Counted from the first letter of the stretch, positions 1-8,865 are shown. The stretch: DNA of 16,737 nt from Ruminococcaceae bacterium UBA2854 (GCA_002350765.1 DEFK01000003.1:1-16737), one strand, 5' to 3'. The notes: generated from the letters alone by a model not told the origin. Numbers and translations: made by a program.

Positions 1-6
1 TCAACA

Positions 7-122
7 GTTGGTGTTGATGACGCCGGGGGTCCACCTGTTCCCATACCGAACACAGAAGTTAAGCCCTGTGGTGCCGAAGATAGTTGGCTGGCGACGGCCT
101 GTGAAAATAGGGAAATGCCAAC
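7..122 (+). rRNA. rrf: 5S ribosomal RNA
   Basis: The stretch matches the bacterial 5S rRNA pattern, with the conserved core CCATACCGAACACAGAAGTT followed by AAGCCCTGTGGTGCCGAAG. The ends close as helix I: GTTGGTG at 7-13 pairs with TGCCAAC at 116-122. Length is about 116 nt, normal for the family. It is a component of the large ribosomal subunit and is usually the last rRNA of an rrn operon. The 23S gene should lie just left of the window. Confidence 0.97.
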
Positions 123-165
123 ATCGGATAGTGAGTATTCTTCTTTTTTATCCATACATAAATTT

Positions 166-204
166 AGCCAATCGTTTCACTTGAAACGATTGGCTTTAAA
201 ATTT
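166..204 (+). terminator. Intrinsic terminator of the rRNA operon
   Basis: A perfect 13-bp stem, AGCCAATCGTTTC (166-178) with GAAACGATTGGCT (183-195), closes a 4-nt loop and is followed by an interrupted T tract (TTTAAAATTTT). It lies 44 nt after the 5S gene and before the restriction operon. The hairpin is symmetric enough to stop transcription from either side, although the T tract is broken by adenines. Confidence 0.8.
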
Positions 205-326
205 TAGGAAAAGTAATTCACAATAATCAGCGTGCTATCATAATAACGAGGATATAAAAACAACGCTAAGTATTTCGTTACGAACCGTAAGTTTATCAAC
301 AGCTACTTATGTTACAATTATTTAAT

Positions 327-355
327 TTGATTTTTATCTCTATCAATGTTAGAAT
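327..355 (+). promoter_or_regulatory. Sigma-A promoter of the type III restriction operon
   Basis: The -35 box is TTGATT (327-332), the spacer is 17 nt, and the -10 box is TAGAAT (350-355). Transcription would begin near 362, giving a leader of about 28 nt with the ribosome-binding site AGGAG at 379-383, 6 nt before the ATG at 390. No operator palindrome is evident. Confidence 0.65.
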
Positions 356-389
356 TAATTTAATATAGTGTATTAAACAGGAGAAGCTC

Positions 390-3248
390 ATGTTCTATAA
401 AATGATAGAGAAAAAGTGCAATGAGTGGTATAACTCGGATAATTGTACTGTAAAAAACATAGTTGAATATATTAAAAGAACGGGACAAATGCGTGACGCT
501 CAAATTGAGGCAATCAGAATCTATTTATTTCTTAAAATAGCTCACAAAAATAAGCCTTTAAAAAAGTTATTTTGTGAGGGTGCATTCAATTCTCTTAATC
601 TGCAAGAATTACCTTTATCAGTATCGACAAGAGAGTTTCTTGAAAAAACACCTGCCGCAGCAGCTTTATATGAGTATTCATGTATCACAAACGATAAAGG
701 TGAACAAGTATCGGAGAAAGTTGCTGATAGAATAGAAAAAACTCCGTCTGAAATAGATTACGACGAAGTTTTTAAAAGAATCTTTTACGGTGTATCATAC
801 ACAGATTATCTTTTCAGTTTACCTATGGGCGCAGGAAAGACATATCTCATGGCGGCGTTTATTTATCTTGATTTGTATTTTGCGATGAATGAACCTACTA
901 ACAAAGCGTTTGCGCATAACTTTATTATTTTCGCTCCGTCAGGGCTAAAAAGTTCAGTTGTGCCAAGTTTAAAAACAATTAAAAAGTTTAATCCTGCTTG
1001 GATTATTCCTGAACCGGCTGCAAGTGAGATTAAGCGTATTATTTCTTTTGAAGTTTTAGACCAAAACAAAACAGAAAAAAAGTCCAACAAAACAAAAAAT
1101 CCTAATGTGCAAAAAATAGCTAATCATCAACCATTATCAGAATTATTCGGTTTAGTTGCAGTAACCAATGCTGAGAAAGTTATTCTCGACAGGATAAAAG
1201 AAAACAAAGGTATGGTAAGTCTGTTTGAAGAAAGCGAAGATGAAAAAGATAAGCAGGCTAATGAACTTAGAAATTTAATCGGGAAACTACCGTCCTTGTC
1301 AATTTTCATAGATGAGGTACATCATGCTGTAAGTGAAGAAATCAAACTGAGAGCAGTTGTTTCAAGATGGACAGAGAATGACACCATAAATTCTGTAATT
1401 GGCTTTTCAGGTACACCCTATTTACCAAAGTTGGAAAGAATTGAAGTTGCGAACAAGCTTAAAATCGCCAGCGGCGAAATCTCAAATATTGTATATTACT
1501 ATCCGCTGATTAAAGGTGTTGGTAATTTTCTAAAACGACCTATAGTAAAAATAGCCGATAAAGCTGAAAGCAATATAATTATAGAGCGTGGCGTAAGAGA
1601 GTTTTTAGATACATATAAAGACAAAATCTACTCGGACGGTACAACCGCTAAGCTTGGTATTTATTGCGGAACTATTGAAAAACTGGAGGAAATAGTTTTT
1701 CCTTTGGTTTCCGAAATTGCGGCTAACTACGGTTTGAACTCCAATAGTATCCTAAAATTTCATAAAGGTAATAAACAATATCCTATGCCGGCTGATAGCC
1801 AACTTGAATTCGATACCTTGGATAAAGCGATTTCTACAAAAAGAATTGTTTTACTTGTTCAAATCGGCAAAGAAGGCTGGGATTGTCGCAGTCTTACCGG
1901 TATTATACTTTCACAAGAGGGCGATTGCCCTAAAAATATGGTTCTTCAAACTTCCTGCCGTTGTTTGCGACAGGTTGAAAAGGGTGCACCTGAAACTGCA
2001 TTAATCTATCTCAATGACAGTAATGCTGAAAAACTTAATACTCAATTGCAACAGCAACAACATATATCAATAAAAGAATTTCAGGAAGCTGATAATCATA
2101 GCGTTACCCTCAACAGATATGACCGCACAAAGTATTTAAAGCTTCCCAAAATTGATTTTTATCAACTTAAAATTAACTATGATACGCTTGTAGTTGCTTC
2201 GGCGAATCCAAGTGCTGATATTCCATTCTCAACTATAGGAGCGGAAACAGAAGATATAAAAACTATAACAACCGATTTAGAAATGAAAAATTCCTCTGTT
2301 GCATTTGATACCGAGGAAAAAGGAAACGAATATACTACATTTAATTCTTGGCTATATAATATTTCAAAAGGTGGATTTGGTAATCCGTCAATGTCAGAGT
2401 TGTCAGCATATTCAGAGTTATTAAAAGATATCTTTATTACTATTACTTTCGAGAAAAATGGCAGTCGTTATTTTAGCTCTAAGTATAATCATAAAGAAGT
2501 AGAAGCGAATATAAGAAAAGCTTTTATTGATAAGCGAGATTTTAATACTTCAGAGGAAGTTATTCCCGAAAATGCTTCTCTCTTGAATATTTCAAACTTC
2601 AAATCTGAAATCAGCACGGATAATATAGATAAATACTATCCCGATCAAAACACCGTTGAAAATATTGTTTTGGATGATAAAGGTAAATTGAAAATAGACG
2701 CTAAATTACAGCAGACTATTAACTTGCTTAAAGAAACTGGTAACGTTAGTATGGCGGAGGATTTAATAAAGCAAAACTCCTCCCATCCGCAAAAAGACCG
2801 TTCATTCCATTATCTTCCTTATCGTACTGACAGCGGTTTTGAGCAGACTTTTTTATCAGAAGTATTGTCATTAGATGTTATTGAAAAGCTTGGTTTAGAG
2901 GTCTATTATAACGGCGATAAAGTACTTACTGAGTTTAAAATCAGATGTTATAAGAAGAACGGTTCAAAGTGGAGCTACATTGGAAAATATACTCCAGATT
3001 TTCTTATAATACAACGTAAAGATGGTGCTATTCATAAAGCTATTATTACTGAAACAAAAGGCGAGATTTACGCTAATGACCCTACGTTTATGGAAAAGCG
3101 TAACTTTATGGAAACCGAGTTTAAGAGTAAGAATAATACAGTGTTCGGATATGAGCGTTTCGATTATCTTTACTTAGAGGATACAATGTCAGAAAGTGAT
3201 AGAGTAGCAACAACTTATAATAGAATAAAGGAGTTTTTTGTTAGTTAA
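390..3248 (+). CDS. res: Type III restriction enzyme Res subunit (DEAD/DEAH helicase-nuclease)
   Basis: This 952-aa protein is the ATP-driven translocase and nuclease of a type III restriction-modification enzyme. It acts with Mod on unmodified DNA. Superfamily 2 helicase motifs occur in order: Walker A GAGKT at 147-151, DEVHH at 308-312, SGTP at 340-343, GKEGWDC at 493-499, and QTSCRCLRQ at 520-528. The C-terminal PD-(D/E)xK nuclease is visible as TPDF (D870) followed by ETKG (E888, K890). Length is close to the usual 950-1000 aa and no key residue is missing, so it should be active. The start is ATG 390 with AGGAG 6 nt upstream. It is the first gene of the operon; res before mod is the reverse of the common mod-res order. 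It ends just before the next gene, suggesting coupled translation. Confidence 0.93.
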   Translation: MFYKMIEKKCNEWYNSDNCTVKNIVEYIKRTGQMRDAQIEAIRIYLFLKIAHKNKPLKKLFCEGAFNSLNLQELPLSVSTREFLEKTPAAAALYEYSCITNDKGEQVSEKVADRIEKTPSEIDYDEVFKRIFYGVSYTDYLFSLPMGAGKTYLMAAFIYLDLYFAMNEPTNKAFAHNFIIFAPSGLKSSVVPSLKTIKKFNPAWIIPEPAASEIKRIISFEVLDQNKTEKKSNKTKNPNVQKIANHQPLSELFGLVAVTNAEKVILDRIKENKGMVSLFEESEDEKDKQANELRNLIGKLPSLSIFIDEVHHAVSEEIKLRAVVSRWTENDTINSVIGFSGTPYLPKLERIEVANKLKIASGEISNIVYYYPLIKGVGNFLKRPIVKIADKAESNIIIERGVREFLDTYKDKIYSDGTTAKLGIYCGTIEKLEEIVFPLVSEIAANYGLNSNSILKFHKGNKQYPMPADSQLEFDTLDKAISTKRIVLLVQIGKEGWDCRSLTGIILSQEGDCPKNMVLQTSCRCLRQVEKGAPETALIYLNDSNAEKLNTQLQQQQHISIKEFQEADNHSVTLNRYDRTKYLKLPKIDFYQLKINYDTLVVASANPSADIPFSTIGAETEDIKTITTDLEMKNSSVAFDTEEKGNEYTTFNSWLYNISKGGFGNPSMSELSAYSELLKDIFITITFEKNGSRYFSSKYNHKEVEANIRKAFIDKRDFNTSEEVIPENASLLNISNFKSEISTDNIDKYYPDQNTVENIVLDDKGKLKIDAKLQQTINLLKETGNVSMAEDLIKQNSSHPQKDRSFHYLPYRTDSGFEQTFLSEVLSLDVIEKLGLEVYYNGDKVLTEFKIRCYKKNGSKWSYIGKYTPDFLIIQRKDGAIHKAIITETKGEIYANDPTFMEKRNFMETEFKSKNNTVFGYERFDYLYLEDTMSESDRVATTYNRIKEFFVS

Positions 3249-3249
3249 T

Positions 3250-4092
3250 ATGAAAGAAATTGATTATAGGAAAAGACTAGGATTGGGATTCGATGATTAT
3301 GATAAAGAAGTAGCTTTTATAAACAGAATGAAATTGTTTTTTCAGAAACCAAATTCAGTCCAATTCTATCCCGAAGACGAAAGAAGACTATGTTACGCAT
3401 TGGGAGTTTCATGTTATTTGGATGATAATCAATACCATCCCAATATAGATAGAATAAAAGGAATCTCACGTGTTTGGGAGTATTTGAAAATATACGAAGA
3501 TGAGTTTTATGATTTCTTAGTTTCTCTTGTCCTTTTTGTTAATACCTATGATGGGTATAAAAAAGATAAAAAAACTATGCTAACAGTAATAAAACGTGCG
3601 TTGAAAGATAGTTATATAGATTTCGAAGTAACGGAAGATAAAGACGGATGTTATTTTTTTCCGAAAGGAGCTAAAGAACTCGATAAAGCTTTAGTAAGTC
3701 AGCCTTTAGATTGGTTAATAGATTATCCCAAAACTCAAAAAGCTTTTTCAAAGGCATTAAAACAGTATTCAAATAAAAAATACACCAGAGATATAGCTGA
3801 TAATTTTAGAAAAGCATTAGAAGAGTTTTTTAAAGAGTTTCTTAATAATGATAAGAACTTACATAATAATACACAAGAAATATTTATATATCTGAAAGAG
3901 AATAATGCTGAACCTGAGTTGGCAGGAATGATAAAATCATTATTAAATTCTTATGATAAATTAAACAATTCTGCGGTTAAACATAATGATAAACTTGATA
4001 AAACATATTTGGAGTTTATTATGTATCAAAAGGGTATTTTTATTAGGACGCTTATTGTGGTTAGACAACAGGAGAAATGGTATGAAACGTGA
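3250..4092 (+). CDS. Accessory protein of type III R-M operon, copy 1 (unknown family)
   Basis: I do not recognise the family. The 280-aa protein is largely helical with no signal peptide or membrane segment. It is a paralogue of the gene at 7055-7912: both begin with an [I/L]DYR-x-[K/R]LG-x-GF signature, and their C-terminal halves align at about 60% identity by hand (FPKGAKELD, ALKQY, TRD-x-AD, RKALEEF, EFIMYQ-x-G-x-FIR). The N-terminal halves differ. The C-terminal layout (RKALEEF helix, later KH-x-D) resembles HEPN/DUF4145-type helical domains, but the R-x4-6-H nuclease motif is not intact, so I do not assign it. I chose ATG 3250 because it aligns with the paralogue's start and follows the res stop by 1 nt. 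TTG 3238, 4 nt after AAAGGAG (3227-3233), is an alternative. Confidence 0.85.
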   Translation: MKEIDYRKRLGLGFDDYDKEVAFINRMKLFFQKPNSVQFYPEDERRLCYALGVSCYLDDNQYHPNIDRIKGISRVWEYLKIYEDEFYDFLVSLVLFVNTYDGYKKDKKTMLTVIKRALKDSYIDFEVTEDKDGCYFFPKGAKELDKALVSQPLDWLIDYPKTQKAFSKALKQYSNKKYTRDIADNFRKALEEFFKEFLNNDKNLHNNTQEIFIYLKENNAEPELAGMIKSLLNSYDKLNNSAVKHNDKLDKTYLEFIMYQKGIFIRTLIVVRQQEKWYET

Positions 4093-4465
4093 TATGGATT
4101 TAATTAGATTGATTCTTTTAGAGATTGAAAAATCTGATGAAGAATATGTTACTAATATGATGATTGATGGTTATTCTTCGAAAGAAGTAGTATATAACGC
4201 AAAATTATTAAAACAGAATAATCTGATTGAAGTATGTAAAGAAGATATAATAGGCGATTATATTATTGGCTCGCTTACATGGTACGGATGTGATTATCTT
4301 GATAAAATACGAGATAACTCAAATTGGAAAAAAGTAAAGGATATTATAAAGGAAAAAGCGCTTCCTATGACGTTTGAAACAGTAAAATCAGTAGCAACAG
4401 CAATTATTTCTGCTGCAACTGAAGGTGCTGTTACAGCGTATCTTTATAACGGAGGGGAATTTTAA
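4082..4465 (+). CDS. DUF2513 family protein
   Basis: This 127-aa cytoplasmic protein begins MKRDMDLIRLILLEIE, the hallmark N-terminus of DUF2513, followed by a winged-helix-like part (VVYNAKLLKQNNLIEV) and the family's LTWYGCDYLD segment near residues 75-84. The C-terminus (about 90-127) is a helical tail with alanine-rich stretches. Winged-helix character suggests nucleic-acid binding or a regulatory role, but the function of DUF2513 is not established. The frame is open further upstream; I chose ATG 4082 because the family N-terminus begins there and AGGAG (4070-4074) lies 7 nt before it. The gene overlaps the upstream one by 11 nt, a sign of translational coupling. DUF2513 proteins are often seen in phage and defence neighbourhoods. 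Confidence 0.85.
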   Translation: MKRDMDLIRLILLEIEKSDEEYVTNMMIDGYSSKEVVYNAKLLKQNNLIEVCKEDIIGDYIIGSLTWYGCDYLDKIRDNSNWKKVKDIIKEKALPMTFETVKSVATAIISAATEGAVTAYLYNGGEF

Positions 4466-4482
4466 ACAGAGGTTAAAAGGAA

Positions 4483-5133
4483 ATGGATAGAAATAGAATT
4501 TTTGTTTTAGCATACATCTCATTTATCATTGTTAGTACCGTAGTTAGAGGATTTTGGATTTTTCCAATGTGGAAAAATCTTGTGGCGGCAGTAACATTTG
4601 CAAGTTTCTTTTTGGTGTTGTCAGATTGGTTCGCTTCTTCTTCGAAAAGTATTCTTGAATTATCGGAAAAGGGAGAAACTCAAGTTACACATCAAATTGA
4701 GCATGTAAACAATACTATTTTTTATATTAAAGTTATGATTCATAACAAATTGTATCCTGAAAAAAAGAGCGATTTAATTGATATAATTAAACGCCTTGAA
4801 AAAATATCAAAAGAAACAGAGAAAAGAAAAGATATTTTTGAACGTAACAAAAAAACACGCAGAAGCTTTAATATAGTAGCGTTTATTATGACTTTTGTAG
4901 CCTTTTTTATGTTTTTCTGTATTTTGTTTTTTGAACCTATAAGTGATTTTTTTATAAAAGGTCAAGATGTTTATACAATGATAGCGTTTTCGTCGGTATT
5001 ATTATTACCTTTCTTTGATGATTGGCGAAAAAACAATAATGAGAAAATAATAAATATCATAAATAAATATGCTGATACAATATTAGAATTAGAAAAAGAG
5101 GTTAAAAAGGGGTTGATTGTGGATGCCGATTAA
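4483..5133 (+). CDS. Four-helix membrane protein of the type III operon
   Basis: I do not recognise a named family. The 216-aa protein has two hydrophobic segments at the N-terminus (about 6-25 and 32-50), a charged helical middle (about 52-125, likely partly coiled coil, rich in K and E), and two further hydrophobic segments (about 130-152 and 164-181), then a short charged tail. There is no cleavable signal peptide. The hairpin-middle-hairpin layout resembles membrane effectors or anchors carried in some defence operons, but that is inference from topology and location only. AGAGG at 4468-4472 is the best ribosome-binding site. The 3' end overlaps the methyltransferase start by 11 nt, so expression is linked to Mod. 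Confidence 0.8.
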   Translation: MDRNRIFVLAYISFIIVSTVVRGFWIFPMWKNLVAAVTFASFFLVLSDWFASSSKSILELSEKGETQVTHQIEHVNNTIFYIKVMIHNKLYPEKKSDLIDIIKRLEKISKETEKRKDIFERNKKTRRSFNIVAFIMTFVAFFMFFCILFFEPISDFFIKGQDVYTMIAFSSVLLLPFFDDWRKNNNEKIINIINKYADTILELEKEVKKGLIVDAD

Positions 5134-7054
5134 ATATGTACCTTTTGTACCTGAGCCGATCGAGGGGCAGGCAGTATTAAATTTTAACAGAGTATTGAAA
5201 TATAAGGGCGTTGATGATACATCAATGACCTTAGAGCGTGGTATGCCTTTATACGAGGTTGAGAAATTAGAAAGCGTCGGCGAGAATAAAGATAATAATA
5301 TGGTGTTCCGTGGTGAGTGTATTACTACCTGTGCTTATCTTAAAGAACACGGTATAGAGGTTGATTTAGTTTACATAGACCCACCTTTTGCAAGCGGTGC
5401 TGACTACGCTAAAAAGATATACATTCGTCGTAATCCGAAAGTCGCAGAAGCTATCGCACAAGCAGAACAAGAGATTGATTCGGATGAGTTACGCGAATTC
5501 GAAGATAAAATGTACGGAGACTTTTGGGATAAAGAAAAATACCTTAACTGGGTGTATGAAAACCTTTTAGCGATAAAGTCGATAATGAGCGAAACCGCTT
5601 CAATTTATGTACATTTGGATTATCATATATGTCATTATGTTAAAATCCTTCTTGATGAGGTGTTTGGAGAAGAAAATTATAAAAATGAAATAGTATGGTG
5701 CTATAGAGGTATGGCTATAGCAACAGAGCATTACACAAGACGTCACGATAATATTTTGTTCTATACAAAGAATAAGCCTCATTGTTTTAATTGGGAAAAG
5801 ATAACCGAGGAATTAGAAGAATCAACCAAAAAGAAATACTCTTATATTGAAGAAAGTACTGGTAGAAGATTTAGACTACATGGAAGAAACATAAGTGGAA
5901 GCCCAATTCAAAACAATACAGATATAGACATAAAATGGTTGAAAAGCAACCCAGAATTATGCCGGATTGATTACCTTGATGAAAAAATGGGGGTAAAACC
6001 GCGTGATTGGGTTGTAATGGATTATATCAATATCATGTCTACAGAAAGAGTAGATTATCCCACACAAAAGCCAGAAGCTCTGCTTGAAAGGATTATTAAA
6101 GCATCTTCAAACGAAAATATGATAGTTGCTGATTTCTTTGGTGGAAGCGGAGTGACTGCCGCTGTTGCAAATAAACTGAACAGAAGATTTATTACTTGCG
6201 ATATTGGTATAAACTCTATTCAAACCATGCGTGATAGATTATCCGCTGACGGCGCAGAGTTTGACATTTACGAGATAAAAGACGGAGTACAGCTATACCG
6301 CAACCCTGTTCAGACTATGAATAAACTAAAAGCTTTAATCCCGGGATTAAAGAACGAAGATGCTCTCGATTCTTTTTGGGAGGGTGTTATTACCGATACC
6401 AAGAACGGCTCTATGCCTGTCTATATTCCGAATCTTATGGATAGCTCGTCAAAACTTCTCGATAAGGTTATGATGAACAGAATAATTCACGAGGCTATTC
6501 CCGATTTACCTGCTGATACAAAGAAAGTAATTGTATACTACGTCGACATCACAAGTGAAAAAGAAATCTATGACTTTATCAACGAAGATGACAGCACAGC
6601 TATTGAGATAGAGCTCAGAGATTTAAAGACGATTCTTGATGATGTTGTTATTGAGGATTACGTTGAATTCAAATTGTCTGAAAATGAAGATGATTTGATT
6701 AATAGGTTTAATATTTCGATTGATAGATTCTCAAGCGACAGAGTTTATGAAAAGATTAGAGAATTTAACAGTAAGAATTTGCTAAACGATAAGAAGAAAA
6801 ACTTTAAACCAATTGAAATCAGTAACGAAGGTCTTGAAATGATAGAGTTCATAAGCCTTGATTGTGAGAACAGCGAAGGCGCGTGGACTTCATCCAGCGA
6901 GATTAAGATTGACAAGAATGGTTATGTTATTCTCAACGGCAATAAGACAAAAGAGTTTTGGGACGGAACAATAAAAAGCGAAAGAAAACCGCTTCGCCTT
7001 AAAATCCGCAATATCTGCGGCGACGAAACGGTATGGATGATAGGGGATGAATAA
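5123..7054 (+). CDS. mod: Type III DNA methyltransferase Mod subunit
   Basis: This 643-aa protein is the modification and recognition subunit of the type III system. It transfers a methyl group from S-adenosylmethionine to an amino base (N6-adenine in known type III enzymes) and guides Res. The motif order is that of beta-class amino-methyltransferases: catalytic DPPF at 86-89, an intervening variable stretch that should hold the target-recognition domain (about 190-310), then the SAM-binding FFGGSG at 338-343. The phenylalanine in DPPF replaces the more common tyrosine. The C-terminal third (about 400-643) fits the Res-contacting and dimerisation part. I chose ATG 5123, 10 nt after AAAAGGGG (5105-5112), over TTG 5117. 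It overlaps the membrane protein gene by 11 nt, and the next gene starts directly at its stop. Confidence 0.92.
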   Translation: MPIKYVPFVPEPIEGQAVLNFNRVLKYKGVDDTSMTLERGMPLYEVEKLESVGENKDNNMVFRGECITTCAYLKEHGIEVDLVYIDPPFASGADYAKKIYIRRNPKVAEAIAQAEQEIDSDELREFEDKMYGDFWDKEKYLNWVYENLLAIKSIMSETASIYVHLDYHICHYVKILLDEVFGEENYKNEIVWCYRGMAIATEHYTRRHDNILFYTKNKPHCFNWEKITEELEESTKKKYSYIEESTGRRFRLHGRNISGSPIQNNTDIDIKWLKSNPELCRIDYLDEKMGVKPRDWVVMDYINIMSTERVDYPTQKPEALLERIIKASSNENMIVADFFGGSGVTAAVANKLNRRFITCDIGINSIQTMRDRLSADGAEFDIYEIKDGVQLYRNPVQTMNKLKALIPGLKNEDALDSFWEGVITDTKNGSMPVYIPNLMDSSSKLLDKVMMNRIIHEAIPDLPADTKKVIVYYVDITSEKEIYDFINEDDSTAIEIELRDLKTILDDVVIEDYVEFKLSENEDDLINRFNISIDRFSSDRVYEKIREFNSKNLLNDKKKNFKPIEISNEGLEMIEFISLDCENSEGAWTSSSEIKIDKNGYVILNGNKTKEFWDGTIKSERKPLRLKIRNICGDETVWMIGDE

Positions 7055-7912
7055 GTGGATTTTTTAGATTATAGAGAGAAACTCGGTATAGGGTTTAATG
7101 ATGAAGGAAAGTTCCAATATTTTTTGAATAAAATATATAATATTATAAAGATAAAAGATGAATCCTCTCCGTTTTATCAAGTGGGTATAAAAAATTACTT
7201 GAATTTTTGCAATATGACAGGAACTCAAACAAATATAGAATTATTATATGTTATGGAAGATCCTTATGATGGTACTGATGACAATGGTGTTGAACGATAT
7301 AGGCATTGCTTAAATGTACTTGATAATCACAAATCATATTTAGAAGAGTTTTTGGCATATTATATTGCATTTGTTAATTCTTTACCAATTAATAGTAACA
7401 AAAATTGCTGTAGGGAAGTTTTGATTGATGTTTTGAAAAATATGCTAACTGAATCTCATATTTCTTTCGAAGTCTTAAAAGATAACGAGGAATATTTTGT
7501 GTTTCCAAAAGGCGCCAAAGAGTTAGATGATGCTTTGGTTTCAGAACCTCTTATGTGGTTAGAATCTTACCCCAAAGCTCACTCAACTTTTTGTCGGGCA
7601 TTAAAACAATATGCTGATGGTGAGCACACCCGTGATGTTGCTGATAATCTCAGAAAAGCATTGGAAGAATTCTTGCAGGAATATCTTGAAAATAATAAGA
7701 ATTTAGAAACAAATAAAAACGAAGTGTGTAAGTTTTTGGGAGAAAAAGGTGTTGATGCAGAGTTTTGTTCAATGCTTCATTCCTTATTAAATACATATAA
7801 AACTATAAATGATAAATATGCTAAACATCATGACGCTTTAGATAAAAAGCTTTTAGAATTCATTATGTATCAAACTGGAGTATTTATAAGAATGCTTATT
7901 TCTGTAAAATGA
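7055..7912 (+). CDS. Accessory protein of type III R-M operon, copy 2 (unknown family)
   Basis: This 285-aa paralogue of the 3250-4092 protein has no family I can name. It starts MDFLDYREKLGIGF, matching the copy-1 N-terminus, diverges through roughly residues 20-115, and then closely follows copy 1 to the end. Conserved blocks include FPKGAKELD, ALKQY, TRDVADN, RKALEEFL, and KHHDALDK followed by EFIMYQTGVFIR. The late KHHD and preceding helices recall HEPN-like folds, but the catalytic arginine spacing is not met. The start is GTG 7055, immediately after the mod stop codon, with AGGGGA (7042-7047) 7 nt upstream. One copy follows res and the other follows mod, so each may pair with the enzyme subunit made just before it (inference). 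Confidence 0.85.
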   Translation: MDFLDYREKLGIGFNDEGKFQYFLNKIYNIIKIKDESSPFYQVGIKNYLNFCNMTGTQTNIELLYVMEDPYDGTDDNGVERYRHCLNVLDNHKSYLEEFLAYYIAFVNSLPINSNKNCCREVLIDVLKNMLTESHISFEVLKDNEEYFVFPKGAKELDDALVSEPLMWLESYPKAHSTFCRALKQYADGEHTRDVADNLRKALEEFLQEYLENNKNLETNKNEVCKFLGEKGVDAEFCSMLHSLLNTYKTINDKYAKHHDALDKKLLEFIMYQTGVFIRMLISVK

Positions 7913-8031
7913 GGTGCTAGGTTCTGAGAATAGAGGATTTACAATATGATTTTTCACCTAAGCCTCCCGTAGATGAAAAGAATTGTAATAAGGAGCAGTG
8001 GCTAAAAGAAAATCCTATAGATTATTACAAG

Positions 8032-8865
8032 ATGATTTATGTTTTGAATCAAGCAGATAGTAGTGTTGCCCAGACAGAAGTATTTAAAACAATATATAAA
8101 ATTGTGCGCCTATACATACCTCAAGTACTATTTAAATACTGTTCGTTGTCTGATAATGAAACATCAAATGATAAAAGGTTTAAAACATTATTAGAACGGA
8201 AGATTTTTATGGCGGATATCAAAAGTTTTAATGATCCATTTGACAGCAAGGGATTCTTTTATAAGTCCGAAGTATTAGCCGATATTGATCGATTGCAACA
8301 CGTTAGAGGAAAAATGATTGATGACGCTACATCTTATATACGTGCTACATCACTCTCTGCAAATGGCGTTCAGTCTATGCCTATGTGGGCACATTACAGT
8401 AATAATCATGCAGGATATTGTGTTTCGTATAATATGAATGAGAATATGACACTAAGCGGCAATGCTTTTCCTGTGCAATATACCAACGAACGGTTGGATA
8501 TCACGAGTTTTATGTATCAACAAGCAAAACAGCTCTGTCAAAACATTGACAATAATCTTGAAAACGGTGTGGCCGAACATGTGATTGATGATTTGCGGAT
8601 AGTGTTTTTTCATCTTTTATTGTATAACCTGAAACATGAATCATGGAGTTATGAAAATGAGTTCCGATGTACTACTGCCACAAATGCAGAAAGTATGCCA
8701 TATATTAAGGCGATTCCCAAGGAAATATATATTGGTATGAATTGTTCCGATAAAAACGCCCACCAACTTGTGGAAATAGGTAAGACACTGAATGTTCCTG
8801 TATATAAGATGTTTTTTGATGATTATGCCCCACAATACCAACTTAAATCTAAAAAAATGAATTGA
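8032..8865 (+). CDS. DUF2971 family protein
   Basis: This protein of 277 aa from ATG 8032 carries the DUF2971 signature: FKYCSL near the start of the domain, FNDPFD at 66-71, MWAHYSNNHAGYCVSY from residue 118, and SWSYENEFRC at 204-213. The function of the family is not established; members recur in phage-defence and accessory loci and are cytoplasmic. The ATG has no ribosome-binding site in front of it. The frame is open and protein-like back to CTG 7924, which lies 7 nt after GAGGTG (7911-7916). The real protein may therefore be about 313 aa with a rare CTG start. I give the conservative start here. It follows the type III operon by a short gap and may be co-transcribed with it. Confidence 0.87.
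   Translation: MIYVLNQADSSVAQTEVFKTIYKIVRLYIPQVLFKYCSLSDNETSNDKRFKTLLERKIFMADIKSFNDPFDSKGFFYKSEVLADIDRLQHVRGKMIDDATSYIRATSLSANGVQSMPMWAHYSNNHAGYCVSYNMNENMTLSGNAFPVQYTNERLDITSFMYQQAKQLCQNIDNNLENGVAEHVIDDLRIVFFHLLLYNLKHESWSYENEFRCTTATNAESMPYIKAIPKEIYIGMNCSDKNAHQLVEIGKTLNVPVYKMFFDDYAPQYQLKSKKMN

Noticed and set aside
131..140. TGAGTATTC after the 5S gene compared with TGAGTATAC at 16600-16608 as element end repeats
   Set aside because: Only eight of nine bases agree and the flanks differ. This is too short to claim a direct repeat of an element.
863..1309. Reverse-strand frames inside the res gene
   Set aside because: They lie opposite the helicase domain, with no ribosome-binding site and no recognisable protein pattern. 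The same holds for other reverse frames at 5600, 8641, 9071, 10005, 15170 and 15647.
3986..4081. In-frame N-terminal extension of the DUF2513 gene
   Set aside because: The DUF2513 N-terminus starts at ATG 4082, which has a ribosome-binding site 7 nt upstream. The extension overlaps the end of the previous gene in another frame.
3250..7912. Assigning the paralogous accessory proteins to HEPN ribonucleases
   Set aside because: The helical layout and KH-x-D are suggestive, but the R-x4-6-H motif is not present in either copy.
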